This document shows, in pieces, positions 35,969-47,515 of a DNA stretch of 64,000 bases. The stretch lies in the NCBI GenBank assembly GCA_945910005.1, contig OX246744.1, forward strand, positions 38,074,011-38,138,010, given 5' to 3'. The notes beneath the pieces were generated by a model. That model was not told where the DNA came from and searched no databases. It saw only the letters and a list, made by a program, of their open reading frames with translations. The translations under genes were made by a program, and so were the position numbers. This DNA is from Isoperla grammatica. Taxonomy: Eukaryota; Arthropoda; Insecta; Plecoptera; Perlodidae. Positions within the stretch are counted from its first letter, which is position 1. Every line of letters starts with the position of its first letter.

Positions 35969-36575
35969 CAGTGGTTTCCAACCGGTGGTCCGCAGACCGG
36001 CACCGGTCCGTACAGTGTCTGCTTGTGATTATAATTATATCTTAGAAACATGTAAAAATTCCAAAAATTTGTTCTACACATTATTTCACACGTACTCTGG
36101 CTAAATGGTATTTTCTCAGGAGGGGACACTTGCTTATAATTCAATCAATACCAACTTTACACACACCCACTTCTACTGACACAGATAGTTGAGAGCATTG
36201 ATGGCAAGGAACGACCCGAGACTAGAAACAACCACGATTATAAACGCGCAATCCAAAGTTAAATCATCAGTAAAACATCATAATAATTAACACAAACAAA
36301 GTTTTTACAATCGAAAATTAGTAATTTATTAATATATTATTAACGGTGATTTGAATGATGTTTTCTGTGTTCACATTCTTCCAGTTGCCCCTTCCCTTCG
36401 TCTGCCTTATTTGCTCAGATCACTGTGGATGCTGTTTCGGGGTATAAGTACACCGGAAATATTTTCGCCTCCATTTTCTGGGGCTACACACCTGACCCCT
36501 TGTAGTCACGCCGGTCCTTACGCATAAATGTATCATATTGCCGGTCCGTGAGGTGATAAAGGTTGGGAACCCCTG
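35969..36575. mobile_element. hAT-like non-autonomous element
   Basis: Left end CAGTGGTTTCCAACCGGTGG; right end complement CAGGGGTTCCCAACC. This is a typical hAT terminal style. No 8-bp duplication could be seen, and no transposase frame. Confidence 0.6.
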
Positions 36576-36585
36576 GCCTAGTATA

Positions 36586-36750
36586 GTAGTCGTACAGCAA
36601 CTACGGGAACGCTTTCATCATCAATCAATGACGTGTTTACGGTCTTGGCCAACCCGAGCAGCTATTTGATTTAGCCGGTGAATTAGGTGGTTGGCTGCCG
36701 CTCACCCACCCGTGACGGAAGCATTTCCGAAGTTGTTGTACGGCAACTGT
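36586..36750. mobile_element. TATA-flanked MITE, copy 3 (diverged)
   Basis: 165 bp, flanked by TATA (36582-36585, 36751-36754). The ends pair as GTACAGCAACT / AGTTGTTGTACGGC. More diverged from the family than copies 1, 2 and 4. Confidence 0.55.
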
Positions 36751-36754
36751 ATAC

Positions 36755-38054
36755 ATATGTTATGTCGATGCAGTGTTTATCACAACACAAGTAAAACATG
36801 TTGACTTTCATTTCCCATGAATGGTTTTAAATAAAGCTTACGCTAAATAGCGATTTACTACAACGATCGTCGGGGGCGGTTTTGTGTACATACACGTCAT
36901 CGTTTAATAAAACAAAATGAACACCTATTATGGGGGCAGTGTTGAGCAAGGTAGATAACGATAAGATAATCACATGAAACAGTCACCTAGATAAAGATAA
37001 TACTATCAATGAAATAGAAAATTATCTAGATGATTTCAGATAACCATATCACTATAGAGTAATTGCATTGATCAAGTGTTGTGAACATAATGGATTAGTT
37101 TCAATGTAGGCCTATTTAATATTAATATGAGCAATAATCATGTCATCGGCTGCTACGAAGTGAATGTATTATATTATCACTTGAGTTAAAAAGTTAGGCC
37201 TACTTTTTCATGAACATGTATTTAAAATGCACTAGTTAGATAAAAGCTGAAAATGTAGCCAATTAGGCCTACCTCATTTCCATTGGTCTGTATTAAGCTA
37301 ATATATTCGCCTACTGATCTGATATACAAGTACCAAGTAGCCTAATTTGAATTATTAATTGATTGACATTGCCACTAATTGTGTACTTAGTAATGACTGA
37401 ATGCAAAACTTTGTTAGAACTTTAAGGACACTGATCCGACTTAAAAATAATAATCTTATTTGGATAAATGGATATTAATAATTACTGTCTTACACAACTA
37501 AGATGGACAAAATATATTGAATATTCACTCCAGATTTACATTTCATTAAAAAACAGTTAGATTTTAAATAACAGTCTGATACGGCAACTTCTGGTTACCA
37601 TAATCTGTCCCGAGTTTCCTTATGGGTTTTAAACAGAACCAAGCTCATGTTTATATCTATGGGGGAATCAACCAACATAACAGATAAGCAGAAATATCAT
37701 CTTATATAATAGATAACTTTGGTTTGTTAATAAAGATGATCATGAATAGTTATCTAGATGATTATATATATTACATATATATCTAGATAATGTCCAAGGG
37801 GGGGGGGGGGGGGGGGAATTGTATTCGCAGCAGTTACACACGCGTGAACGGCGTAGTTGTTTGCGCTGTGTTAAATTATAATAAAGTTGGAAATCAATGA
37901 ACCTATCTGCATCCAGCCCAATCATGGTAGGCCTAATTATCTATTGAGGCAACCCAGTTTCTTGGAAAGTAGTCTCTGCAAACATCAAGAACTGTAGTTT
38001 TCTCAAATAGTGAGAGCTTTCTTTTCCGTGATGAACTAGCCATGGCTTACGACT
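36755..38054. other. No gene; poly-G tract
   Basis: AT-rich with recurring ATCTAGAT motifs and a poly-G run at about 37798-37816. A GGGCAGTGTTGAGCAAGGTA block near 36930 is hAT-like, but the second end is uncertain. Confidence 0.4.
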
Positions 38055-38058
38055 TATA

Positions 38059-38231
38059 ACGTGGCCATACAGCAACCTTCCTCATGCTTTCGTCACAGGC
38101 GAGGAATCCTCCCCCACTCGTAGTCGATCAGTGATCGGTATTTGCGTGGGCTTGTCTCGGGCGGTTCGCTGGTTGTCTACGAACTGCTCGCCCGAGACGA
38201 AAGCATGTGTAAGGTAGTCTTGGGACGAGTT
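38059..38231. mobile_element. TATA-flanked MITE, copy 4
   Basis: Inverted ATGCTTTCGTCACAGGCGAG / CGCCCGAGACGAAAGCAT arms. The left flank has TATA, the right flank is degenerate. Confidence 0.7.
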
Positions 38232-40248
38232 TACACTTGACTTATCACAATGAATGCAAGAGAAGGTTAGTAGATTGTCTTGGACCTGTAGGCCCTACAT
38301 ACCTCGTCTCGGACTTCCTAGCGGGATCTGCGCTGACAAGAGTATATCTCGGAAGACAGCTATCTGCAACAACAATACAAGTCAATGAAAACAGATCCTG
38401 TGTGTCCATTGGTCAATAATGGGCAAGTTAGGACTATTCACACACCACTATTCAGGCCATTCACAAGACATCATTATGGCATCAACATATTGTATTTCCT
38501 AGCCTATATCAATTCAAAGTGCATAATATACAAACACTTATATTTTTTTAATTTGCCCATGTATGTTATCGCTTTCACTATTTTCACGTATGTATTCAAC
38601 AGTATGTTTTTGGCAAAGATTCAGAAGAACGATACATTGGGATTTCACTGTAATCGACATCACCATAACGTTTCATGTCATAGACTTCAAAACTCAAATA
38701 AACGCTATTATTATATTATTAAATCTTAATACACAAGAGAGTAAAATATTTCACTGGCATGATTTGATACAAGAAAACTGAAAATATTAACATTTAAAAC
38801 ATCAATAGATAACAAAACACGACTAGGTAGGCTTACTGGAAAATAGAACTAAAATTGATGTTTGCTATTATTAATTAGTAAATATCAAGACATGTGTGAG
38901 GCCAAGCAGTAGGCCTATTTGTCTCATTGTTAAAACATGTCCTCTATTTATCTATCAGCAAATGGACATAGACGACGCCATCTGAACATAAAAATCAACA
39001 ATATATTTATTTATTTAACAAGATAAACATGTTCTGGTGATTAACTCAGCCACTTTGGCCTCTCCATCCAAGTATACACAACCAATTAATTGACAATACA
39101 CACCATGACCCCACAGCAGCAGTAACCCCGCAACGACAGATATTATTGTAGTCGAATGTCCCGAGTTAGTCTCGTTGCCAACGGGTGGGATTCAGGGGGC
39201 CGCGTGTTTGCGAGCCAGTGCGGAGGAGTTTCCCACCGGTCTTAGGGAATAGACGCTCAACAAAACATCAATGCCGAGAATAACACAACACTGCTGTTTA
39301 GTGGATTAATCAAGACGACGGCTGGTCTTGAGTGGTATTTGTATTAGTGCCGGTCTTCGTGTTGGTAAAATGTTAAAATCTCGAAACTACTGGTAGTGGC
39401 TAACTCACAATACCGTTTCAGCGCATTACAAATTATTTTAAAAAGCGTGTTTTGTGTGAAGGTGTCAACAGAAAAAGTAAAGAAACAGGTCCCATAGTTT
39501 TCTCTACGGACGGATTATTATTACAAATTATTGTAACTCTAGGCCTATTACATCTGTATTCGAGTTTAAAAGTTGCAAAACACACTCGTGCGGTAGAAAT
39601 GCAAACTCGAACTAATGGAGTCGTGATGCCAGCGCCCTTTGTGTATGATTCTAATGGTGAGTTATATAATACAGTGTGTATTAATAGCTGGGAGACTGAG
39701 TGCAGTGGCCCATACATAGCTAGTAATTTATAAGCGTTGCATCAAAGCACATAAATGAAATTACGTCCCCCACTAAAAGTAACTTCATGTAAAAGTAGGT
39801 GTAGGCCTATAATAAACAAAATTTGTCATACCACCCAGTTTGACGGCCACATTCAATACTAATGTGAAAATATAACATCATAAATTACTTGAACGCAAAG
39901 CTGGCGTACGCTGGCTGATTGACTACGAACAGGAGTATATTACTGAAGTTATCATCTAGATTCTAGCTAGATAATTTGTATGACTTGTTTAATATCGCTG
40001 TAGAGTTATTATTACATGTATTCATATTAAACGTACATCACGCAAAAGTTCATATTGTGTGTAAACAAATCACTGAGAAGTTACCAAAACACGGCTAATA
40101 TTTGGGCCACACTTACTACTGTCGAATGGTGCTGTCTTTCTAATTCTATCATGCATCGTTTCCAATTGTCTAAACCCAAAATTCAAATGCAATGAAAATT
40201 TGGCCAATAAATATAGAACCAGGTGACTAGCCTAGCATTGCAACACGC
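38232..40248. other. No gene seen
   Basis: AT-rich. About 39010-39085 shares GCCACTTTGGCCTCTCC and neighbouring blocks, inverted, with 45558-45610, so a dispersed repeat is present. A short open stretch at 39433-39733 on both strands has no recognisable product. Confidence 0.4.
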
Positions 40249-40256
40249 ACGAAGCG

Positions 40257-40674
40257 CAGGGCCGTTTTAACTGATGATGACAACATAGGCACCACTTTTA
40301 AGGTCGCCCCCCCCCGGTACTTTGGAATCCAAAAATTCAAAATATCGTTATGATTATTGTGTACGTACCGATATGTTAATAACATTATAATATTGTATTT
40401 TTTTGCAAATAATGTTTAGGCTTCCTAGTCCTAGGAGTAGGACTATTATACTCTACTAGCCTAGGACTATTATCTAGGACTAGGAACAAAAAAATACAAA
40501 TATGCAATTCAATAATAGGTAATCCATTAATCAATTTTGTCATCTGCCAGTCATTAATTAATATATTCTTTTTAATTTGTGCATACCATATACCGGACAG
40601 GGGGCGCCAGGCGCCCCCTGTCTCACGGCGCCCTAGGCAAGTGCCTAGTCCGCCTATTGGGTAATATGGCCCTG
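40257..40674. mobile_element. hAT-like element with 8-bp TSD
   Basis: A 418-bp element with ends CAGGGCCGTTTTAA and TAATATGGCCCTG. It is flanked by a perfect 8-bp duplication ACGAAGCG (40249-40256 and 40675-40682), the hAT hallmark. It carries a poly-C run and a GGGGGCGCCAGGCGCCCCCTG palindrome-rich part; no transposase. Confidence 0.85.
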
Positions 40675-41089
40675 ACGAAGCGCCAGCCCTACAGCGATCA
40701 TGTATGAGGCTGACGTCAAGCGCGGGGCGGACGGAAATGAGTGTGCCGGAGTGCCAGATCTTAGCAAGGAAGAATATTGTCAGGCCGTGGGCTAGGCCCT
40801 ATCAAGGCCTAGCATTCGTCTTCATTGTACTTTACTTTAAGTCCATCACTACGTTTATCAAGCGCACTGGGCTTGCACTTGGCGGTGCGAGCCGAGTTTA
40901 GTGCGTACCGAGTTCGACTGATAGACACCTTAGCTCGAGCTTATTTCAGTTCTGTTACGAAGCCGATCTAGTCCGGTTTAAAAGAACCAGGGAGAGGGCT
41001 TAATAGGAGTCCGGAGTGAAGTTTGCTAGCTAAGCGGGTTCCGAACTCACTGCGTACTGAAGTCAGTCCGAACCCAGGCCGCTAGATAA

Positions 41090-41880
41090 ACGTAGTGTAT
41101 GGCTAGGCTAGTAAGCTATGCATGCTATGCTATGCTGGGCTTGTAGGCTGTGCACTTCCGTGTCTGTGACAAGACTAGTAGGCCAGACCCTAGTAGGTCT
41201 AGCCCTTCCAAGTTTGTGGCAAGGCTAGTAACAGCTACGCAAAGGCTAGGCCTAGCCCTACGTCTTTGTACGTCTATCAATCCCATGTGGCTAGGCTAGT
41301 AGGCTAGGCCAGACCCTAGTAGGCCTAGCCCTTTCAAGGATGTAGCAAGGCTAGCAAGAGCTAGGCAAAGGCTAGGCCTAGCCCTGCATCTTTGTACGTC
41401 AATCAGTCTTATGGCTAGGCTAGTAGGCTAGACCCTAGTAGCCTATGCCTTCCAAGTTTGTGGCAAGGCTGGCAAGAGCTAGGTATAGGGCCTAGGCTAG
41501 GCCTAGCCCTAAATCTTTGTACGTCAATTAATCTTATGGCTAGGCTAGGCCTAGTAGGTTACACCCTAGTAGGCCTAGCCCTTCCTAGTTTGTGGCAAGG
41601 CTAGGCAAAGGCTAGACGTAGCCTAGCCCTACGTCTTTGTACGTCAAACAACGCTAGGCCTATGGCTAGGCTAGTAGGCCAGACCCTAGTAGACCTAGGT
41701 CTGGGCCTAGGCCTAGCCTTCTATGTTTCGAGTCCATTCCTAGGGCTAGCTATGGTAGGCCCTACGCTTAGCCCTAAGCTTTTGTACGTCCATCATGTTG
41801 CTAGCCTAGGCCTAGGGCAAGGTTACAAGAGTCCCAGGCAGCGCCGTAATGCTAGCCCTTACCTTTAATCCTTGTTAGGC
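41090..41880. repeat. ~123-bp degenerate satellite rich in CTAGGCCTAG
   Basis: About six degenerate units, each with ATGGCTAGGCTAGTAGGC, GACCCTAGTAGGCCTAGCCC, a GTGGCAAGGCTAG block and GTCTTTGTACGTC. GTCTTTGTACGTC-type joints recur near 41261, 41389, 41515 and 41633. Confidence 0.8.
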
Positions 41881-42348
41881 TGACGTTCAGCTTGGCTCCT
41901 AGGCCCTAGGCCTACACCAATGAAACCACGACTGACAAAGACAATTTAGCGTAATTAATCTAGGCCTAGATGGCAATAGTTTTAAAGTGTTATTAGGCCT
42001 ATTGGCCGATTCCGAAAGAAACTTACTGCCCAGTGTGATCCAAACAATCCAATGATCCAAATCCAATGATCCAAACAAACAATTAAATTAGCAATTAATT
42101 AATAAGCAAAAACATCGAGCAGAAGTCAGTAAACGCAAGGCAAGAGCTTTCGGAAGTGACGAAACGAAACGAATGTTACATATCGATCGATCGATACAAA
42201 ATTATTTCAACCTATCGATTGCTGTCAAAACGAGAATTTCCTGCTTGCTCCGTCCACTGCTAGATGGCGTAAGCTCGCTGATAGCGATGACATCTAGCGG
42301 AAGGCGGAGGTACCAACCGGCATCGGTTGCTCAGCCAATACAACTACT

Positions 42349-42362
42349 ACCACGCTGTAGCG
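42349..42362 (+). repeat. Left target duplication of LINE
   Basis: ACCACGCTGTAGCG, repeated at 44916-44929 on the other side of the LINE. Confidence 0.85.
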
Positions 42363-44708
42363 AAACATCCAGACTGGAACTCGCGCACAAGCAATGCTGC
42401 CGGGAACGCCATGCGAAGACATTCGAGAACACACAACTACGAGGTTGCTGGACCAACGCACCCAACTCACTACCCGCACCTGGCCAGACTGAGGGCGGAC
42501 GTACTAGACATAGCTCTTCTTATCAATATACCAACAAATTACACGATTAAAACGGATGCTGCATTAACATCAGACCACAACCCTATCATCATTAAACTCG
42601 ATATGGATGCGGTGCACGCTGCGCAACAGCCCCGCTACAACTTCCATAAGGCAGACTGGGTCAAGTTCCGAACCACAGTAGTCAACCATCTTCCAGAACC
42701 ACCGGTACAAATGAATGCAGTCGAGGAATTAGACCTACTCACCACTAATCTCACCACATCAATCCAGACCGGGCTGCAACAAGCGGTGCCAACATCAACC
42801 AGAAACAAGACCACGCTGTACGACCTACCACCAGGACTTGCCAGATCAGTGCAACTTAAAAATGCAGCCCGCAGACTCTGGCAGCGGCACAGAACCCCAG
42901 ATCTACATATTATATACAACAAAATGAGCGCAACACTCAGACGCGAATTAAACGAACATCGAGCTGCACTATGGGAAGCTACCACAGCCCCTCTCACGCA
43001 AACAACACCCAAGCTATGGAGGTTAGCCAAAGCTCTGCAACGGAAACCGACATTCGATCACCCCCTCACCACCCCGAACGGGCGTGTACACACTCCGCAT
43101 GGCAGAGCAGAAGCACTGGCAGATGCACTCCAAGATCAGTTTGTTCCGAACCCACCTACAGCCGACACCACCAGACTACTGCGGGAACTTGCTACATGCC
43201 AGACCAACCACCCTCCAGCTGGTACCCTTGATGCCGAGGATGAATGCACCATCCGAGAACTAGCGCTCATAGTTTCCAAACTGCCGCGGAATAAAGCTCC
43301 TGGGCACGATAGCATTACCATGATCGCTGTTAGAGAACTTCCAGTACAGGCCGTTGAACTCCTCGTTTCCATCTTCAATGCAGCCCTCAAGCTCCAGCAC
43401 TTTCCCACACCATGGAAGCACGCAAAGGTTGTCACGTTCAGGAAACCAGACAAGCCACCAACTGACCCAACAAGCTACCGGCCGATCAGCCTATTAAGCA
43501 CGCTAGCTAAGCTGTATGAGCGAGTGCTCATAGCTAGACTCCACAAAGTCATGGAGGCAACCAAAGTGCATCCAGACTGCCAGTTTGGCTTCAGAGCACA
43601 TCACTCCACCGTCCATGCGCTCACACGCGTAACGGACTACATCACCGACGGCTTCAACACTAGCAAGGTCACAACAGCAGTTTTCCTGGACGTGGCGAAA
43701 GCCTTTGACCGTGTCTGGCACGAGGGTCTCTTAATCAAGATGTACAGGCTAGGTATGCCGCCGTACCTTATCGGCACTATACAATCCTACCTTACTGAAC
43801 GCTCATTCAGCGTCCATGTCACGGGAGCCACTTCAACCACCCGCCCCATACAGGCAGGAGTGCCACAAGGCTCTGTCCTTGGGCCCTCACTATATGGCAT
43901 ATACACCCATGACATCCCGCTACCGACTCCAACAGAACAAGTCATGACAAGCATCTTCGCGGATGACTTCACAGCAATGGCGCAAGGTAGCCACCCTGCT
44001 CTTGCGCTACGAAGCCTCACCAAATACATAAACAGAGTCGTACCATGGTACCACCAGTGGAGAATCACCCTTAATGCCGACAAAACCACGGCAACCATCT
44101 TCACGCGTCACCCCAGGCCCAGACACGCCAACCCCTTCATCCTTAAGAATAAGCAGGAACCGCCACTCACCATCGATGGCAAGCCGGTCACCTGGAATAA
44201 AACTAGCACCTGCCTGGGAGTCGTACTCGATCGTCGCCTTACTTGGAGCCAACATGTCAAGTCAGTAACAATGAAGACTAAAGCCAAGTTGGCAAGCCTG
44301 TCGCCGCTACTCCGTGCAAGCGGCATGGCACAACGCACGAAAATGGTCCTCTACAAATCCCTGCTTAGATCGACATTTACATACGCAGCCCCGGTGTGGG
44401 CCAGCGCTTTCAAAACTCCATTACTCAGTCTCCAAACGGTCCAGAACCGGGCGCTAAAGCTAATAACTGGCGCACACCGGTACACGCCCACCATAGAACT
44501 TCATGAGGCCCTGGGCATACTGAAGGTTACCCCGTACCTCCAGAAACTTGCCTCATCGTTCTTCACTAAAGCCCAACAATCAAAACTACCCTACATAAAG
44601 AAACTCTCTGAAATAACGGCTCTCCCAGGAGACCGTTACAACAGACCAATAGCCTCAATTGGCATAGCATACTGCTGTAGCCCGGCTAAAAGACCGAGGC
44701 GCAGCTAA
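42363..44708 (+). CDS. LINE ORF2 remnant: EN C-terminus + intact RT
   Basis: The open frame continues from flanking DNA (an ATG at 42327 lies before the insertion), so no native start exists. It begins at the KHPDWNS block of the endonuclease, just after where GDFNA would lie. SDHNPI follows, then the reverse transcriptase with YRPISLLSTLAKLYERV, VFLDVAKAFDRVWHEGLL, GVPQGSVLGPSLYGIYTHDI and the catalytic FADD (about codons 544-547 from the ATG). A C-terminal domain ends PAKRPRRS. The RT is uninterrupted to its stop, which suggests a fairly recent, dead-on-arrival copy. Jockey-type affinity is inferred from motif style. Confidence 0.85.
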   Translation, partial: KHPDWNSRTSNAAGNAMRRHSRTHNYEVAGPTHPTHYPHLARLRADVLDIALLINIPTNYTIKTDAALTSDHNPIIIKLDMDAVHAAQQPRYNFHKADWVKFRTTVVNHLPEPPVQMNAVEELDLLTTNLTTSIQTGLQQAVPTSTRNKTTLYDLPPGLARSVQLKNAARRLWQRHRTPDLHIIYNKMSATLRRELNEHRAALWEATTAPLTQTTPKLWRLAKALQRKPTFDHPLTTPNGRVHTPHGRAEALADALQDQFVPNPPTADTTRLLRELATCQTNHPPAGTLDAEDECTIRELALIVSKLPRNKAPGHDSITMIAVRELPVQAVELLVSIFNAALKLQHFPTPWKHAKVVTFRKPDKPPTDPTSYRPISLLSTLAKLYERVLIARLHKVMEATKVHPDCQFGFRAHHSTVHALTRVTDYITDGFNTSKVTTAVFLDVAKAFDRVWHEGLLIKMYRLGMPPYLIGTIQSYLTERSFSVHVTGATSTTRPIQAGVPQGSVLGPSLYGIYTHDIPLPTPTEQVMTSIFADDFTAMAQGSHPALALRSLTKYINRVVPWYHQWRITLNADKTTATIFTRHPRPRHANPFILKNKQEPPLTIDGKPVTWNKTSTCLGVVLDRRLTWSQHVKSVTMKTKAKLASLSPLLRASGMAQRTKMVLYKSLLRSTFTYAAPVWASAFKTPLLSLQTVQNRALKLITGAHRYTPTIELHEALGILKVTPYLQKLASSFFTKAQQSKLPYIKKLSEITALPGDRYNRPIASIGIAYCCSPAKRPRRS

Positions 44709-44915
44709 TCCCCCCCCCCCCCCCCGTGGCCCTGAAAACCAACAAATTATCCTTAACCAAATAGTACATCCAGCCACCTAGTGGCCTCCTTACTCTAAAC
44801 AATAAATCGACCATACCTTAATTCATTCTTAAGTTATGACCCCCCGTAGGAGTCGGCACTTAACTACCACATGTCTGTACTCATGCAGCAGACATAACCA
44901 GACAACGACGGACGG
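42363..44915 (+). mobile_element. 5'-truncated Jockey-like LINE
   Basis: A 2553-bp insertion bounded by the 14-bp duplication ACCACGCTGTAGCG. It contains the end of the endonuclease, a full RT and a 3' UTR with a poly-C run (about 44711-44725). No poly-A tail is evident. Confidence 0.9.
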
Positions 44916-44929
44916 ACCACGCTGTAGCG

Positions 44930-45597
44930 GCAATCTACGTACTTCGTGGACATCGCTCCCTCGCGGTAATTTCAAAACAGAGAATTAAAGCGCATGGAAT
45001 ATTAATTCAAATTGACACCCCATTATTAATTGTTTTGTTTGCATAGCTAAGTTTTATTTAAGGTCCTTCTTTGTAAATCAGTTTTTATAAATGAATAGGA
45101 TAGACATTAAATAATTAAATAAATTCACTTTATGAGGTTCTTTCAGAACAATGGTTCCTACGGTCCTACCTACTTTGACAAATAAAAACGCTTGCATATT
45201 GAAAGTAAATAATTACTTACTTGCTTATGTCAGTACATTACGGTATCAGTTTTCTTAAGTAGCCCCCCCCCCCCCCACCCAATGCAAATTGGTTGATAGA
45301 ACAGTAGGCCTAGATTTTTTCATGACTGAAAAAAATGCCTTGGTTATACATTATATAATATAACATTGTCTGTTAATTAGCAGATTGATGGATTCAATGA
45401 ATGTAAATCAAACACAATGGCTTACGTCCTTAGAGCTAATACGTCGTTTCACAAAGATAATTATTTATTAAGTACTTTTTTTTGTCGTTGTGTTCCATTT
45501 CATTGTCGTTTTAAGTGTTTGAGAAATTCAAACAACATTTTTAGTAGATGATAGAGTATACTTGGAGAGGCCAAAATGGCTGAGTTTATTGGAACTC
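44930..45597. other. No gene seen
   Basis: AT-rich with a poly-C run near 45263-45276. Target-side sequence of the LINE continues at the left edge. Confidence 0.4.
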
Positions 45598-45915
45598 AGA
45601 ACAAGATCAACATGTTTTAGTGACGGAAAAGGTACAAAAGGACGACAGCTTACCTGAGAAAGTAGATAGGTCGCTTTGAGAAACATATAGCCTAGATGAG
45701 AAGACAAATAAATAAATAATACCCTACCCTAGTTTTAAGTTAAGTTTATTTTTTCTACTCACGCTGAGTGATCAAGACCACCAGTTGGCCGAAACGTCTC
45801 AGTTTATTTATTTGTCTTCTCATCTATATGTTTCTCAAAGCGACCGATCTACTTTCTCAGGTAAGCTGTCGCCCTTCTGTACCCTTTTGTTTTGTCTCAC
45901 TAGAACATGTCTATC
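45598..45915. repeat. ~115-bp inverted repeat around a 75-bp loop
   Basis: Arms at about 45600-45720 and 45795-45915 pair (GCTTACCTGAGAAAGTAGAT, GAGAAGACAAATAAATAAA). The loop-side edge carries GTTGGCCGAAACGTCTCAG, a GAAACG context reminiscent of Penelope-like termini. Related sequence occurs at 39010-39085. Confidence 0.7.
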
Positions 45916-46803
45916 TTGGGAACAGATTGATATTTTCTTCTAGGTTGTTTCACACTCTGTTTCACCCTGATGTTCCTGATCCATGTGACTTGATGGATGG
46001 AAAACCACGGCAGAACAAGATCCGAGCATCGAGCGGATGGTTGGAACTCCAGCACCTCTGACCGTTATGGATCTCCTATTCTAAAACTGTTACCGTGTTT
46101 GCAAGATGCCGGCCTGTAAGTGTTTGGCCAATCAACTGAAGTGTACCCACTCTTTTAAGCTGAACGATTGTACAAATATGGCGGCAAATATTCCAGTGTG
46201 TCAGAAGGATGATGGTGATTAATCTGACGACTTTAATTATGATTGATTTTGACTTTAGTTTTGATTAATTTGAAGACTCGAGAGTGACTGTTCAGGTAGA
46301 TATCATATCATACTATCATATCACGTATCTGAACATGGACATGCTCTTTTCTAAAAATGAATTTTGTTTCAGTAGCTCACCCATTCAAGAAGTCCCTGAT
46401 TGCTGAGGACAATAGAAATTTAGTAATAAACTTAAATACTTTTAAAGTTATATGATAATTATATTCTCTTACGATTACGACATAACATTATTATTCGTTA
46501 TTGTAATTGCAATCAAAATTCTACGTCTTTAGAGTACCCACAAGTAATATTAATTACTATACCTAGTTTGACGATACTTACCTATTGAACTGTGACCGCC
46601 ATTTTGAATGAATACCATACAACCAATGTGATAACAACAAGAACTATTTATTTTAGCGTATTTATGAGTAAGTACGTTGCTATTATTAATATTGGCACCC
46701 ATTTTGAGGAAATTGACCCCAATCAAGGTCAAAAAAGGTTAAGTGGGTACTTTAATTTTGTTTACAGAAATATTATTATAATTCATTGAGATTTCAAAAA
46801 ATG
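45916..46803. other. No gene seen
   Basis: AT-rich; no supported exon, RNA gene or repeat boundary. Confidence 0.4.
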
Positions 46804-46807
46804 AACG

Positions 46808-47274
46808 TGTAACATATATGGAAGGCGGATAGGGTTGGATCTAGGAAGCCTGGTAAAAAGAAGAAGTGGTTTTAGAAAAGAAAGATTGTTGAAGTTTGTT
46901 GATCAGGTTGCTAGGGAGGAGTAGTCAGTGAGTCTTGGTGTTGGAAGGAAGACTGACAGTATGGTTGTGTCGGTCAAGGAAATGAATATGGGTTAGGAAA
47001 TCATTCAGTTAAGTTGTTGTTGGATTTAGAAAAATAACAAGATAAAAAAACTTAGTGTTGGTTAAAAAGGTGTCAGTGAAGGACTGGTTTTTGTGTGTGT
47101 GACGCCCACGACAGCTGCTTCGGGACGTCGAAACAGGCCTGTTTCGAAGTGCGACGGTTGTTCGTGAGGTAAACATCAAGCCATCAAACGAGTAAGTAAT
47201 GTAATATCGACTGAGCTAGTTATATAAAATAATAATTTGTCTACTTGAAATACCGGGCTAGACAGTATTTGACA
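46808..47274 (+). repeat. 5' LTR
   Basis: Begins TGTAACATATATGG and ends TATTTGACA. Contains a 20-bp perfect palindrome TCGAAACAGGCCTGTTTCGA at 47128-47147. Confidence 0.9.
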
Positions 47275-47276
47275 AT

Positions 47277-47292
47277 TTGGCGCTCCAACGTG
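47277..47292 (+). promoter_or_regulatory. Primer-binding site
   Basis: TTGGCGCTCCAACGTG, two bases after the 5' LTR. The TGGCGC start matches a tRNA 3' end with CCA, as in Gypsy-type elements; the exact tRNA is not determined. Confidence 0.75.
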
Positions 47293-47515
47293 TAGGGCTC
47301 GGTCTACTACAACGACCGAGATGGTAGATGTCTGTCCATAGGCTTAGATCAAGTTTGTCTAGGGAATGTGTTACCAAATTTTAGTTAAATCAGTAAGATC
47401 AGATTCGAGATTGTCCATAGGTTGATACGTATGATTGTGTGAATGTATGAATAGAGTAGTGGAGTTGACTAGTCGAGGTTCAAGAAAATTTGGAGTAGCA
47501 AAGAGTGGTTAAAGT

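Noticed and set aside
39433..39733. Overlapping 93-94-codon frames on both strands
   Set aside because: No motif, splice context or repeat copy to choose either.
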